Assembly (NCBI GenBank): GCA_964203055.1
Contig: CAXNKS010000001.1
Span: forward strand, 248,001 to 312,000
Length of the DNA stretch: 64,000 nucleotides
Direction: 5' to 3'
Source of the DNA: Fontibacterium temperatum
GTDB taxonomy: Bacteria > Pseudomonadota > Alphaproteobacteria > Pelagibacterales > Pelagibacteraceae
Of this stretch, positions 54,980 to 63,239 are shown piece after piece. Numbering within the stretch: position 1 is the stretch's first letter; every line of letters begins with the position of its first letter. Both the position numbers and the translations under genes were made by a program. Below the pieces are notes generated by a model. It was given only the letters and a program-made list of their open reading frames with translations, had not been told where the DNA came from and did no database searches.

Positions 54980-55858
54980 TTATATTATTTTTGCTTTCCT
55001 TATCCAATAACTTTTATAATGTTTTTTTAGAGAAAGAATACCTTCAGCTAAATATGAGTTATTTTCAAAAATAGCGAAGCAAGCTGAACCGCTACCTGTC
55101 ATTCTGGCTATCTTGCAACCTTTTAACTTCTTAAGAAAAGTTAATAATTTTAATATGGTCTTATTTTTTTTAAAAGCACTCTGTTCTAGATCATTTCCTT
55201 TATAATTTAAAAATTTGAACAAATAATTCATATTTAGAATATTCTTTTTTAAAAAGTAAACTTCAGAATTATTTTTTTTTGAAAATATTTTGTTTGACAG
55301 ATAAATATTTTTTGAGGAATTAAAACAATTTGGATAAACTAATAGTAAATTAAATTTAGGTTTTTTTTTGAATTCTATAATTTTATTATTGGGTCCATAA
55401 AGAATTTTAAAATTAGTATTTAAAGAAGGCTCAACATCAGCACCTATTTTATTGCATATTAAAGAAATTGTTTTTTTTTTTAAATTTAGTTTTAGATATT
55501 TATTAAAAAAATTAAGTAATACAGAAACGTCTGCTGAACCACCGCCAAATCCAGAGCCTTGCGGTATATTTTTTACAATTCTAATTTTAAATTTATGTTT
55601 ATTAAATTTTGGGTATTTTTTTAAAATATTAAATAATTTTAATACCGTATTGTTAGTATTGCTTATTCCTTTAGAAAATTTTCCAGTAAAAATGATCTGA
55701 TTATATGTTCTATTAGCAGATACAAAAATCTGATCATAAATATTAAAAAAACAAAATAAGCTTTCTATTTCGTGATATTTATTTTTTAATTTTTTGATTA
55801 CTTTTAAATATAAATTTATTTTACCATAAGCTTTAAGACTTGTTTTTATCAGCATCAT
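54980..55858 (-). CDS. ispE: 4-diphosphocytidyl-2-C-methyl-D-erythritol kinase
   Basis: GHMP kinase of the MEP isoprenoid pathway. The 292 residues show AYGKINLYLKVIKKLKNKYH at the N-terminus, HEIESLFCFFNIYD, the ATP-binding GHMP loop IPQGSGFGGGSADVSVLL near residue 105, and the third motif ARMTGSGSACFAIF near 255. The start (Met1 or Met2) overlaps the TPR gene by up to 26 bases. Extremely lysine- and asparagine-rich but intact. Confidence 0.95.
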   Translation of the reverse strand: MMLIKTSLKAYGKINLYLKVIKKLKNKYHEIESLFCFFNIYDQIFVSANRTYNQIIFTGKFSKGISNTNNTVLKLFNILKKYPKFNKHKFKIRIVKNIPQGSGFGGGSADVSVLLNFFNKYLKLNLKKKTISLICNKIGADVEPSLNTNFKILYGPNNKIIEFKKKPKFNLLLVYPNCFNSSKNIYLSNKIFSKKNNSEVYFLKKNILNMNYLFKFLNYKGNDLEQSAFKKNKTILKLLTFLKKLKGCKIARMTGSGSACFAIFENNSYLAEGILSLKKHYKSYWIRKAKII

Positions 55859-57554
55859 CTAATCCAAAAATTATTTTTTTATTAATAGATTCTTTTAAAT
55901 CCTGCTCAATATTTTTAAGCTTAATAGCATTTTGCCAAACATATCTAGCTTGGATTTGTTTTCCATTTGTCCAAAGAACATCGCCGTAATGATCATAAAT
56001 AACCGCTTCTGAAGGTTCTTTTTCATAAGCTGTCTGCAAAATTTCTTCTGCTTTATCAAAATCTTTTAGTAAAAAATATGCCCAGCCAAGTGAATCTAAA
56101 ATATATCCTCGTCCTTTACTTAAGTTGACAGCCTCAACTAACATTTCTTTTGCTTTATCTAAATTAATTTTTTTTTCTAACCAACTATATGCCAAATAAT
56201 TTAAAACCTCAGGCTGCTTAGGTGAAATTTTAAGAGCTTGTAAAAAATTTTTTTCTGCGTTCTCCCAGGCCCCTGCTCGCTCTTGGCTTATAGCTAGATT
56301 GTAATAATAAATCCAATCATCATCTCTTTTATCTTTTTTTAATGCTATTGATTTTTCATATAATTCTATAGATTTGCTGTAATTTTTATTAGCTCTTAGA
56401 AAGTTTGCTAATTCAAAATATTTTTCAGATGCAAAAAATTCATTATTTTTTAAAAAGTTTTCAAGTAAATTAATTTGCTTATCCATGTTATTGTTTGGTA
56501 AAAATCTTAATCTTGTTAAATTTGCATACCAATTAAATTCCTTTCCTAGTTTTTCAATGATCTTTATTTCCTTTTCTGATTCTTCTAAATTATTTAATAT
56601 AATAAGGTTTTCTACTTTCAAGATTTTATTAGACAAAAAATTAGGATTTAAATATTCACTTAAATTTAAATAAAAATTTGAAATCTGAACTTGTTCATAG
56701 TTTTGATAAAAGTTAGCAAATAAATATAATAATTCTGCTAAACCATGATTAATATTTTTTCTTTTGTAAAAGTTGTCAATTTTATAAAATTTATTTTCAC
56801 GAGTGTCTAAAAAGAGCTGTTTAAATAATAAATTTTCAGAAGATATTTCTAAATTCTGCTTGATAATATCATTAATTTTATCTTTATTATTTTTTTCTAG
56901 ATAATAAGATAAATAAAAATAATTATACCTACCTAATTCTTTTTTATTAGAAATTTCACTAAAATTTAGATCAATATTTTTCTGATTATCTAAATACAAA
57001 TTAATTAGAATCTTTTGTGTTAAAGAAACATTTTTAAAACTAGAATTTGACCTATTAATCTTTTCGTTTAAATCTTTAGTATTCTTATTTGATAAATCTG
57101 CCCACAAGCCAAGATTTTGATACAGTTCTAATAGTAGTGGGTCACTATAGCTTTGTTTTGGTAAAGAAATATAGCTTTGTAATTTTGAATATCTTTCTTT
57201 TTTAAAATCATGAACAAACAATATGAGATTAAATGGATATAACGATTGATTAGACTTATCTAACTTTTTTATAAATAGATAAGCTTCTTCAATTTTACCA
57301 TTATTAACTAATGTTTCGACATACTTCAGATTAAATTCTGAATGATAAATTCCTAAATTTTCAATATTTTCGAAAAAATTATAAGCTTTTCTTGAATCAT
57401 TTTTTTGTAAAGAGACACTGCCAGATAAATAATTAGAAAAGTAATTAGAATTTTTAACTAATCTTTTTTTATTTTCTAAAATATTAGCATTTAAATGTGA
57501 ATAATTTGCTATAAATAACAAAAAAAACACTATGTAAAAAATCTTTTTATTCAT
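55833..57554 (-). CDS. Secreted or periplasmic TPR-repeat protein
   Basis: A protein of about 573 residues with an N-terminal signal peptide (MNKKIFYIVFFLLFIANYSH) and helical repeats throughout. The last 200 residues hold clear TPR units, for example NYSKSIELYEKSIALKKDKR, WENAEKNFLQALKISPKQPE and DFDKAEEILQTAYEKEPSEA. I chose the ATG at 57552-57554; a TTG at 57564-57566 would overlap the divergent gene. No enzymatic domain is seen. TPR proteins of this type next to ispE are common in alphaproteobacteria; the function is unknown. Confidence 0.88.
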   Translation of the reverse strand: MNKKIFYIVFFLLFIANYSHLNANILENKKRLVKNSNYFSNYLSGSVSLQKNDSRKAYNFFENIENLGIYHSEFNLKYVETLVNNGKIEEAYLFIKKLDKSNQSLYPFNLILFVHDFKKERYSKLQSYISLPKQSYSDPLLLELYQNLGLWADLSNKNTKDLNEKINRSNSSFKNVSLTQKILINLYLDNQKNIDLNFSEISNKKELGRYNYFYLSYYLEKNNKDKINDIIKQNLEISSENLLFKQLFLDTRENKFYKIDNFYKRKNINHGLAELLYLFANFYQNYEQVQISNFYLNLSEYLNPNFLSNKILKVENLIILNNLEESEKEIKIIEKLGKEFNWYANLTRLRFLPNNNMDKQINLLENFLKNNEFFASEKYFELANFLRANKNYSKSIELYEKSIALKKDKRDDDWIYYYNLAISQERAGAWENAEKNFLQALKISPKQPEVLNYLAYSWLEKKINLDKAKEMLVEAVNLSKGRGYILDSLGWAYFLLKDFDKAEEILQTAYEKEPSEAVIYDHYGDVLWTNGKQIQARYVWQNAIKLKNIEQDLKESINKKIIFGLDDADKNKS

Positions 57555-57558
57555 AAAA

Positions 57559-58224
57559 ATGCTCAAAAAATATTTAAGTAATAAAACTATAAACCTACTG
57601 GAATACTATTCAACTTTAAATATTAATAATATTTTTTCCAATGATATAACTAAATCTAAACATCGGTCCTTTGCGAATAAAGAAATGTTAGTTTCGCAAC
57701 TATTTAAAGAAATTAACGATCAATTAAATACAAAAAATAATAATAATTTTTTTTACAAAGGAAATCCAGATTCTCAAATTATGATACTGGGAGATTTTCC
57801 GAATGATGATGATGTTAAAAATCAAGAAATCTTATATGGATCCAGGGGTGAACTTTTGAATAAAATGCTATCATCAATATCTCTCGAGAAAGAGAAATAT
57901 TATTTATCTAATATTTATTTTGAAAAAGATATTGATATTAGAAATAGAAATAATTTTTACAAAGATATTTTAATTAAACATTTAAAAATTATCAAACCAA
58001 AATATATTTTATTACTTGGTGAAATAGTTTCTAACTTTTTTAATAATTCTAAAAATAAAATATTAGACATTCATGGAAAATGGGATTCAATTATTATTAA
58101 TAAAGATAAATTTATAACATTTACAACTTTTGACCCAGAAATCTTATTAAGAGAGCCTGAAAATAAAAAATTATCATGGGAAGATCTTAAAAAATTCAGA
58201 AATGAAATATATAAAAATTTATGA
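57559..58224 (+). CDS. Uracil-DNA glycosylase superfamily-like protein, cysteine-free and degenerate
   Basis: A 221-residue protein with the frame of a family 4/5 UDG: an active-site-like segment (IMILGDFPNDDDV, LYGSRGELLNKML) and a second motif (TFDPEILLREPENKKLSWED) matching HPSxLLRxPxxKxxxWxDL. Deviations are strong: no cysteine anywhere, so no [4Fe-4S] cluster; GEAPG is replaced by GDFPN; the motif-2 His is Asp. It may have lost uracil excision. Its ATG is 4 bases from the divergent TPR start; it overlaps rnhB by 4 bases. Confidence 0.75.
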   Translation: MLKKYLSNKTINLLEYYSTLNINNIFSNDITKSKHRSFANKEMLVSQLFKEINDQLNTKNNNNFFYKGNPDSQIMILGDFPNDDDVKNQEILYGSRGELLNKMLSSISLEKEKYYLSNIYFEKDIDIRNRNNFYKDILIKHLKIIKPKYILLLGEIVSNFFNNSKNKILDIHGKWDSIIINKDKFITFTTFDPEILLREPENKKLSWEDLKKFRNEIYKNL

Positions 58225-58811
58225 ATATTTTAAATGATCTTAAATTTGGTAAAAATATAATTGGTGTAGACGAAGTTGGCAGAGGATGCTTAGCCGGACC
58301 AGTGTTTGCTGCTGCAATTAAGTTAGATCAAAACAATTTTCCTGAAGGAATTAATGACTCTAAAAAACTTAACAAATCTAAAAGATTAGAAATATTCAAA
58401 GCACTTGTTAAAAAATGTGAATATAGCGTTGGTATTTCTTCTGTTAAAGAAATTGAAGAATTAAACATATTACAATCTTCTTTGCTTGCAATGAATAGAG
58501 CCTTAAAAAAAATTAATATTAAAAATCATGTTATTCTTGTTGATGGAAATTTTTCTCCTGACAAAAATAAAAATATTAGAACAGTTATCAAAGGTGATCA
58601 AAAATGCATTTCTATAGCAGCGGCATCTATAATAGCGAAAGTTTCTAGAGATTTATTTATGGAGGAACTATCTTTTAAGTTTCCAAATTATAGTTGGGAA
58701 AAGAATTGCGGTTATGGAACAAAGAAACATCTAGAAGCTATTAAAAAATTTGGAATTACTGAGCATCATAGAAAGACTTTTTCCCCGATACACAACCTAT
58801 TGATAAATTAA
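58221..58811 (+). CDS. rnhB: Ribonuclease HII
   Basis: Cleaves the RNA strand of RNA-DNA hybrids and starts ribonucleotide excision repair. The 196 residues contain the active-site strand IIGVDEVGRGCLAGPVFAAA (Asp-Glu, about 15-34), the central VILVDGNFSPD (third acidic residue), the SIAAASIIAKVSRD segment with the catalytic Asp, and YGTKKHLEAIKKFGITEHHR at the C-terminus. Normal length. Starts in an ATGA overlap with the UDG-like gene. Confidence 0.97.
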   Translation: MNILNDLKFGKNIIGVDEVGRGCLAGPVFAAAIKLDQNNFPEGINDSKKLNKSKRLEIFKALVKKCEYSVGISSVKEIEELNILQSSLLAMNRALKKINIKNHVILVDGNFSPDKNKNIRTVIKGDQKCISIAAASIIAKVSRDLFMEELSFKFPNYSWEKNCGYGTKKHLEAIKKFGITEHHRKTFSPIHNLLIN

Positions 58812-58887
58812 AAATTAAAACACAATCAATACGCAGACATAAGTTGACTGAGGGAGTCTTCTAATATTATTTTCTCTCCTTAGTTGT

Positions 58888-59958
58888 ATGACAATAAATA
58901 GAGACACGATCGTTCTTGGGGATTCATTAAAAGAATTAAAAAAAATTCCAAATGAAACTTTTGACTGTATTTTTGCAGATCCTCCTTACAATCTTCAATT
59001 ACAAAGTAATTTAGAGAGACCAGATCACTCTAAAGTTAAAGCCGTAAACGATGATTGGGATAAATTTGATAGTTTAAAAAAATATGATGAATTTTCTATT
59101 TCATGGATCAATGAATGCAAAAGAGTTTTGAAACCGAATGGAACAATATGGGTAATCGGAACTTATCATAATATTTTTAGATTAGGCAAAATAATACAAG
59201 ATAAAGATTTTTGGATTCTTAATGACATAATATGGAATAAAAGAAATCCTATGCCTAACTTTAAAGGAACAAGATTTACTAATGCTCACGAAACACTAAT
59301 CTGGGCTTCTAAAAACAAAAATTCAAAATACACTTTTAACTATAAATCATTAAAATGTTTTAATGATGACAAACAAATGAGATCTGATTGGGAATTGGCT
59401 CTTTGTACCGGAAACGAAAGAATAAAAAATGAAGAAGGTAATAAAGTTCATTCAACACAAAAACCCGAGGGTTTATTGTACAGAATTATTCTATCTTCGA
59501 CTAAAAAAGATGATTTTATATTAGATCCTTTTTTTGGTACCGGCACAACTGGAGCAGTTGCTAAAAAACTAGGACGATACTATTACGGAATAGAAAGTAA
59601 TAAACAGTATTTTCAAACTGCTGAGACAAGAATAAAAAAAATAAAAAAAATTGATGATAATTTTTTAAAAACTATAGAGAACAAAAGAAATGAAAAAAGA
59701 ATACCTTTTGGTTATTTAATTGAAAGTGGAATAATAGAACCTGGGTTAAAATTATTTGATGCCAAAAATAAAATTCAGGCACATGTAATGGCTGATGGCA
59801 GCATTCTATACAAAGATATCACAGGATCTATTCATAGCGTTGGTGCTAAAGCACAAGGAACCGAAAGCTGCAACGGCTGGTCTTTTTGGCATATTAAAAT
59901 GGAAAATAAACTATATCCACTCGATCACTTAAGAGAAAAAATCAGAAAAAATAACTAG
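58888..59958 (+). CDS. ccrM: CcrM-type GANTC adenine DNA methyltransferase with RAMA domain
   Basis: Orphan, cell cycle-associated N6-adenine methyltransferase. The 356 residues have the catalytic motif IV DPPYNLQL (31-38) before the SAM motif DPFFGTGTTGAVAKKLGR near residue 210, the beta-class order. A C-terminal RAMA domain of about 90 residues (GIIEPGLKLFDAKNK, HVMADGSI, GSIHSVGAKAQGTESCNGWS) is characteristic of CcrM. There is no restriction enzyme nearby. A GAGTC site lies 30 bases before the ATG (58854-58858). It overlaps the convergent monooxygenase gene by 17 bases. Confidence 0.95.
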   Translation: MTINRDTIVLGDSLKELKKIPNETFDCIFADPPYNLQLQSNLERPDHSKVKAVNDDWDKFDSLKKYDEFSISWINECKRVLKPNGTIWVIGTYHNIFRLGKIIQDKDFWILNDIIWNKRNPMPNFKGTRFTNAHETLIWASKNKNSKYTFNYKSLKCFNDDKQMRSDWELALCTGNERIKNEEGNKVHSTQKPEGLLYRIILSSTKKDDFILDPFFGTGTTGAVAKKLGRYYYGIESNKQYFQTAETRIKKIKKIDDNFLKTIENKRNEKRIPFGYLIESGIIEPGLKLFDAKNKIQAHVMADGSILYKDITGSIHSVGAKAQGTESCNGWSFWHIKMENKLYPLDHLREKIRKNN

Positions 59959-61141
59959 AACTTCTTGGATTGTAATTAAAAATCCACCCAAACATAAGTT
60001 TTTTTGCTAAAAAAGACTTCTCTATTATCTTGAATAATATACTTCTCAAAATAATTAAAAATGGATTTTTCAAATGAAATAAAAAAACATTTAGATGTGA
60101 TCTAAGAATTATTCTTCTAACTCTGCTGTTCCGTTTATTAAAATAAAATACACCTAGGTTATTAGTGACATTCTTAATAATTTGCTCATACAAAACATAG
60201 GAATCTTCTATTGCTAATGCGGCTCCCTGTGCCTGAAAAGGTACGGTGCCATGGGAAGAATCTCCTATAAAAATTTGATTATCTCTATAAAAAACTCTTT
60301 TTTTTAAAGAAAATATTGGCCATCGATATACCTCGTGAAGCGTATCTAGCGTCTCTCTTAAAATTTTATTTTCTGAAAAAAATATACTTCTAAATTGATC
60401 TGCTGGATATGGAATTGAATAATTTACATCATCGCCTGTGTACGTTGTTTTTTCTGAAGATTTGCTAATTCCTGTAAAACTTAAATCGTTCTGACTATTA
60501 ATAAAATAGGTTACTAAATGTTTATTGCCACTTAACCATAAACGAACCACATCATTCTCTAATGAATATTTTGAATAAAAGTTTTTTAACACGCCTCTGT
60601 AGGCATAAAAATTTGTGCTTTTAATTATATTGTTATCCAACCTTGACTTAGAAAACATTCCATCTGCGGAAACTAACAGATCACAATGGTCTTCTGATCC
60701 ATCGCTAAATTTGACTCTAATAATATTATGATCCTTGATAGTTTGCACAACTTGTTTGTTATAAAAAATTTCTTTCGGAGATAAATCTTTTTCTAAAAAC
60801 TTTATTAAAACATTTCTGTCGCAAGATAGGTAAGGCATTTTATCACTTACTATATTTTGAAGATTCATCCTAACTTCTAGATTGCTTGTAAAATCTTTAG
60901 AATGAACTGAGTTTATGCTTAAATAATTAATTCTATGAAAATTATTATTCAAAAAAAATCTTGAATCTAAAAAATCTAAAATTCTTACTGCATTTGGTGT
61001 CAATTGAATTCCTGTAGGTCTTGATAACTTTCTTTCGAATCTTTCATATATTCTAAAATTATTAAAATTATTTTTTTTTAGAAAGTTAGCTAAAGTTAAC
61101 CCAGCAATGCCTCCTCCAATAATAATAATTTTTTTAAACAT
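59942..61141 (-). CDS. FAD-dependent monooxygenase (salicylate hydroxylase-like group)
   Basis: A 399-residue class A flavoprotein monooxygenase: Rossmann FAD loop IIIIGGGIAGLTLANFL (about 5-21), an early RPTGIQLTPNAVRIL segment, the DLLVSADGMFSKSR (DG motif) near residue 165 and the second FAD motif FIGDSSHGTVPFQAQGAALA near 285. Members hydroxylate aromatic or ubiquinone-precursor rings; the substrate cannot be told from sequence. It overlaps mutY by 8 bases and ccrM by 17. Confidence 0.88.
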   Translation of the reverse strand: MFKKIIIIGGGIAGLTLANFLKKNNFNNFRIYERFERKLSRPTGIQLTPNAVRILDFLDSRFFLNNNFHRINYLSINSVHSKDFTSNLEVRMNLQNIVSDKMPYLSCDRNVLIKFLEKDLSPKEIFYNKQVVQTIKDHNIIRVKFSDGSEDHCDLLVSADGMFSKSRLDNNIIKSTNFYAYRGVLKNFYSKYSLENDVVRLWLSGNKHLVTYFINSQNDLSFTGISKSSEKTTYTGDDVNYSIPYPADQFRSIFFSENKILRETLDTLHEVYRWPIFSLKKRVFYRDNQIFIGDSSHGTVPFQAQGAALAIEDSYVLYEQIIKNVTNNLGVFYFNKRNSRVRRIILRSHLNVFLFHLKNPFLIILRSILFKIIEKSFLAKKLMFGWIFNYNPRSSSYFF

Positions 61142-62183
61142 ATTTAATCTTTTTTGACTTTATTAATTCTATAAATTTTTTTGAGAAACCTGATAATAAT
61201 GAATTATCCATTTTATTATAATTTATCCAGTAAAATTGATTATCCTTAATTTTTTTAATTTTTTTAAAAAGAACAATTTTAATTAACATTTTAATATTAG
61301 AAATATTATGAATAAAATTCTTTTCAATTATTTTTGGCTCGCCCTCGAAAAGAAAACTGTTTTTTTTAAAATTCATATCAAATAAATTTTTTTTATAATC
61401 TATCAATGGAAGATTCGCAAAATCTTTTAATAATTTATTTTTTTTATTAAAAAATAGAATTTTATTTTTTTCTGAAACATATAATAAATAATATTTTTTA
61501 ATATTAACTTTCTTTTTATTAAAGATTTTATAATCGAAATCTTTTTTTTTAAAAGAAGTACAATTTTGCTTTACGGGACAAATATTGCATTTTGGATTTT
61601 GCGGAGTGCATACTAATGCTCCCATCTCCATTAATGCCTGTGCGAATTGAGAAAAATTATTTTTTGATTTAATTTCTTTTAATTTTAAAAAAATACAATT
61701 TTTAAAATTTTTTTTGTTATTTTTGTAGCCAAATAATCTCGCTACAAATCTTTCCACGTTTCCATCTATACCTATAAAATCTTTATTAAATGCGATGGCC
61801 ATAATAGCTGATGCCGTATAAACGCCAATTCCAGGAAAACTCTTTAAAGTTTCAAAATCATCAGGCAGTGTTCCTTTGTATTTTGACTGAACTATTTTTG
61901 CAGTATTAAGTAAATTTTTTGCTCTAGAATAATATCCAAGTCCCTGCCAAAGTTTATAAACTTTTTCTAACTTTGCTTTTGATAATTTTTTTAAATTAGG
62001 AAATGCTTTTAAAAACTTGTTAAAAAAAGGAATCACTGTTTTAACTTGAGTTTGCTGAAGCATAAACTCGCTTACTAAAACTTTATAAATTCTATCCTGA
62101 AAACCGCGATATCTTCGCCATGGCAAATCTCTTTGATGATTATCGTACCAAGCAAGAATTTTATTTGATAAAACATTTTTCAT
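61134..62183 (-). CDS. mutY: A/G-specific adenine glycosylase MutY
   Basis: Removes A mispaired with 8-oxoG. The 349 residues have the family start LPWRRYRGFQDRIYKVLVSE, FMLQQTQVKTVIPFF, the helix-hairpin-helix and catalytic Asp in FPGIGVYTASAIMAIAFNKD (GIDGNVERF follows), and the [4Fe-4S] ligands in GALVCTPQNPKCNICPVKQN-C near 200. The C-terminal 8-oxoG-recognition NUDIX-like part is present but weakly conserved. Its ATG (62181-62183) overlaps the divergent DUF721 ATG. Confidence 0.97.
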   Translation of the reverse strand: MKNVLSNKILAWYDNHQRDLPWRRYRGFQDRIYKVLVSEFMLQQTQVKTVIPFFNKFLKAFPNLKKLSKAKLEKVYKLWQGLGYYSRAKNLLNTAKIVQSKYKGTLPDDFETLKSFPGIGVYTASAIMAIAFNKDFIGIDGNVERFVARLFGYKNNKKNFKNCIFLKLKEIKSKNNFSQFAQALMEMGALVCTPQNPKCNICPVKQNCTSFKKKDFDYKIFNKKKVNIKKYYLLYVSEKNKILFFNKKNKLLKDFANLPLIDYKKNLFDMNFKKNSFLFEGEPKIIEKNFIHNISNIKMLIKIVLFKKIKKIKDNQFYWINYNKMDNSLLSGFSKKFIELIKSKKIKYV

Positions 62184-62626
62184 GGTTATGGATAAATCTT
62201 TAAATAAATTATTTACTCAAGGTTTAAGACCTTTGCAAAGTTTATTACCAGAAAATGCAAAAAAAATACTAAAAAAAGACGGCTTTGTATATTTTGAAAT
62301 AATTAAGAATTGGAAAAATATAGTTGGAGAAAAAATGTTTAAAGATGTGACGCCTTCAAAAATTAAAAAAATTAATAATGAAAATATTCTCTCATTAAAT
62401 GTTAATAAAGAAATAATGATAGAGATTGAATATTCAAGAGATCAAATTATTGAAAAAATTAATAGCTATCTTGGATTTAATGCTATTAATAAAATACAAA
62501 TTACCTCTAAAAACTCTTCTTTTGAAAAAAAAGAAAAAAATTATATTAAGTGAAAGTATTTTAAAAAAAATAGACGAAATTAAAAGTCAAAATTTAAAAG
62601 AAATCTTTCTAAAACTTAATAAATAG
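62182..62626 (+). CDS. DUF721 (DciA-like) protein, frameshifted by one extra A
   Basis: A small protein with the DUF721 fold seen in DciA, the ancestral loader of the replicative helicase. The N-terminal part is typical (LNKLFTQGLRPLQSLLPENA, FEIIKNWKNIVGEKMFKDVT, LSLNVNKEIMIEIEYSRDQI). The first frame stops at 62551-62553 after KEKNYIK. The next frame continues KKIILSESILKKIDEIKSQN and ends at 62626 with LKEIFLKLNK, a normal end of family. With one A less in the A8 run at 62525-62532 the protein is about 147 residues. Helicase loading is a family-based guess. Confidence 0.85.
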
Positions 62627-62630
62627 AATT

Positions 62631-63239
62631 ATGTCGATCGTGACAAAAAATTATTTAAAAAAAATATTATTCATTTCTTTTTTTATGTTATTTAGCTCTT
62701 TCTCTTATAGTCAAAATAATGACGAAATATTTATCGGTAATAAAAACGCAAAAGTTGAAATTAAAATTTACAGTTCATTTACATGTCCACATTGCGCTAA
62801 CTTTCATAAGAATACTTATCCAAAACTAGTAAAGGAATATGCAAGTAAAGATTTAATAAAAATTAGTTTTATTGATTTTCCATTAGATATTGCTGCATTA
62901 AATGCAGCAAAAATTGTTAGATGCTCAACAAAAGAATCAAGTATCTTGCTAATTGATGAGATTTATAAAAATCAAAATGTTTGGTCCGCAGGAGACAAAA
63001 TACAAGAAATTAACAAAAAGTTATTTTTAATAGCTAATAAATTTAATTTATCTGATGAAAAGCTTACAAACTGTTTAAAGGATCAAAAATTGGAAGAAAA
63101 GATATTAAACGACAGAATTGATGGTCAAAAAAAATATTCTATTAACTCTACTCCTACTATTATTATTAATGAGAAAAAATTTGAAGGAAACCTTACTTTT
63201 GACAATTTATCAAAAGAAATATCAAGAATATTAAAATGA
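62631..63239 (+). CDS. DsbA-family periplasmic thiol-disulfide protein
   Basis: A 202-residue thioredoxin-fold protein with a signal peptide (about 1-28: LKKILFISFFMLFSSFSYSQ) and active site CPHC (Cys52, Cys55) in SSFTCPHCANFH, the DSBA-like/Thioredoxin_4 type. The cis-Pro loop is NSTPTIIINEKKFEG near the C-terminus. It probably forms or isomerises disulfides in secreted proteins. It lies 4 bases after the DUF721 gene and overlaps smc by 4 bases (ATGA). Confidence 0.92.
   Translation: MSIVTKNYLKKILFISFFMLFSSFSYSQNNDEIFIGNKNAKVEIKIYSSFTCPHCANFHKNTYPKLVKEYASKDLIKISFIDFPLDIAALNAAKIVRCSTKESSILLIDEIYKNQNVWSAGDKIQEINKKLFLIANKFNLSDEKLTNCLKDQKLEEKILNDRIDGQKKYSINSTPTIIINEKKFEGNLTFDNLSKEISRILK

Noticed and set aside
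62426..62626. Separate small gene overlapping the DUF721 gene
   Set aside because: Its second half is the frame-shifted end of DUF721; its first half is antisense in character and Leu/Lys-only.
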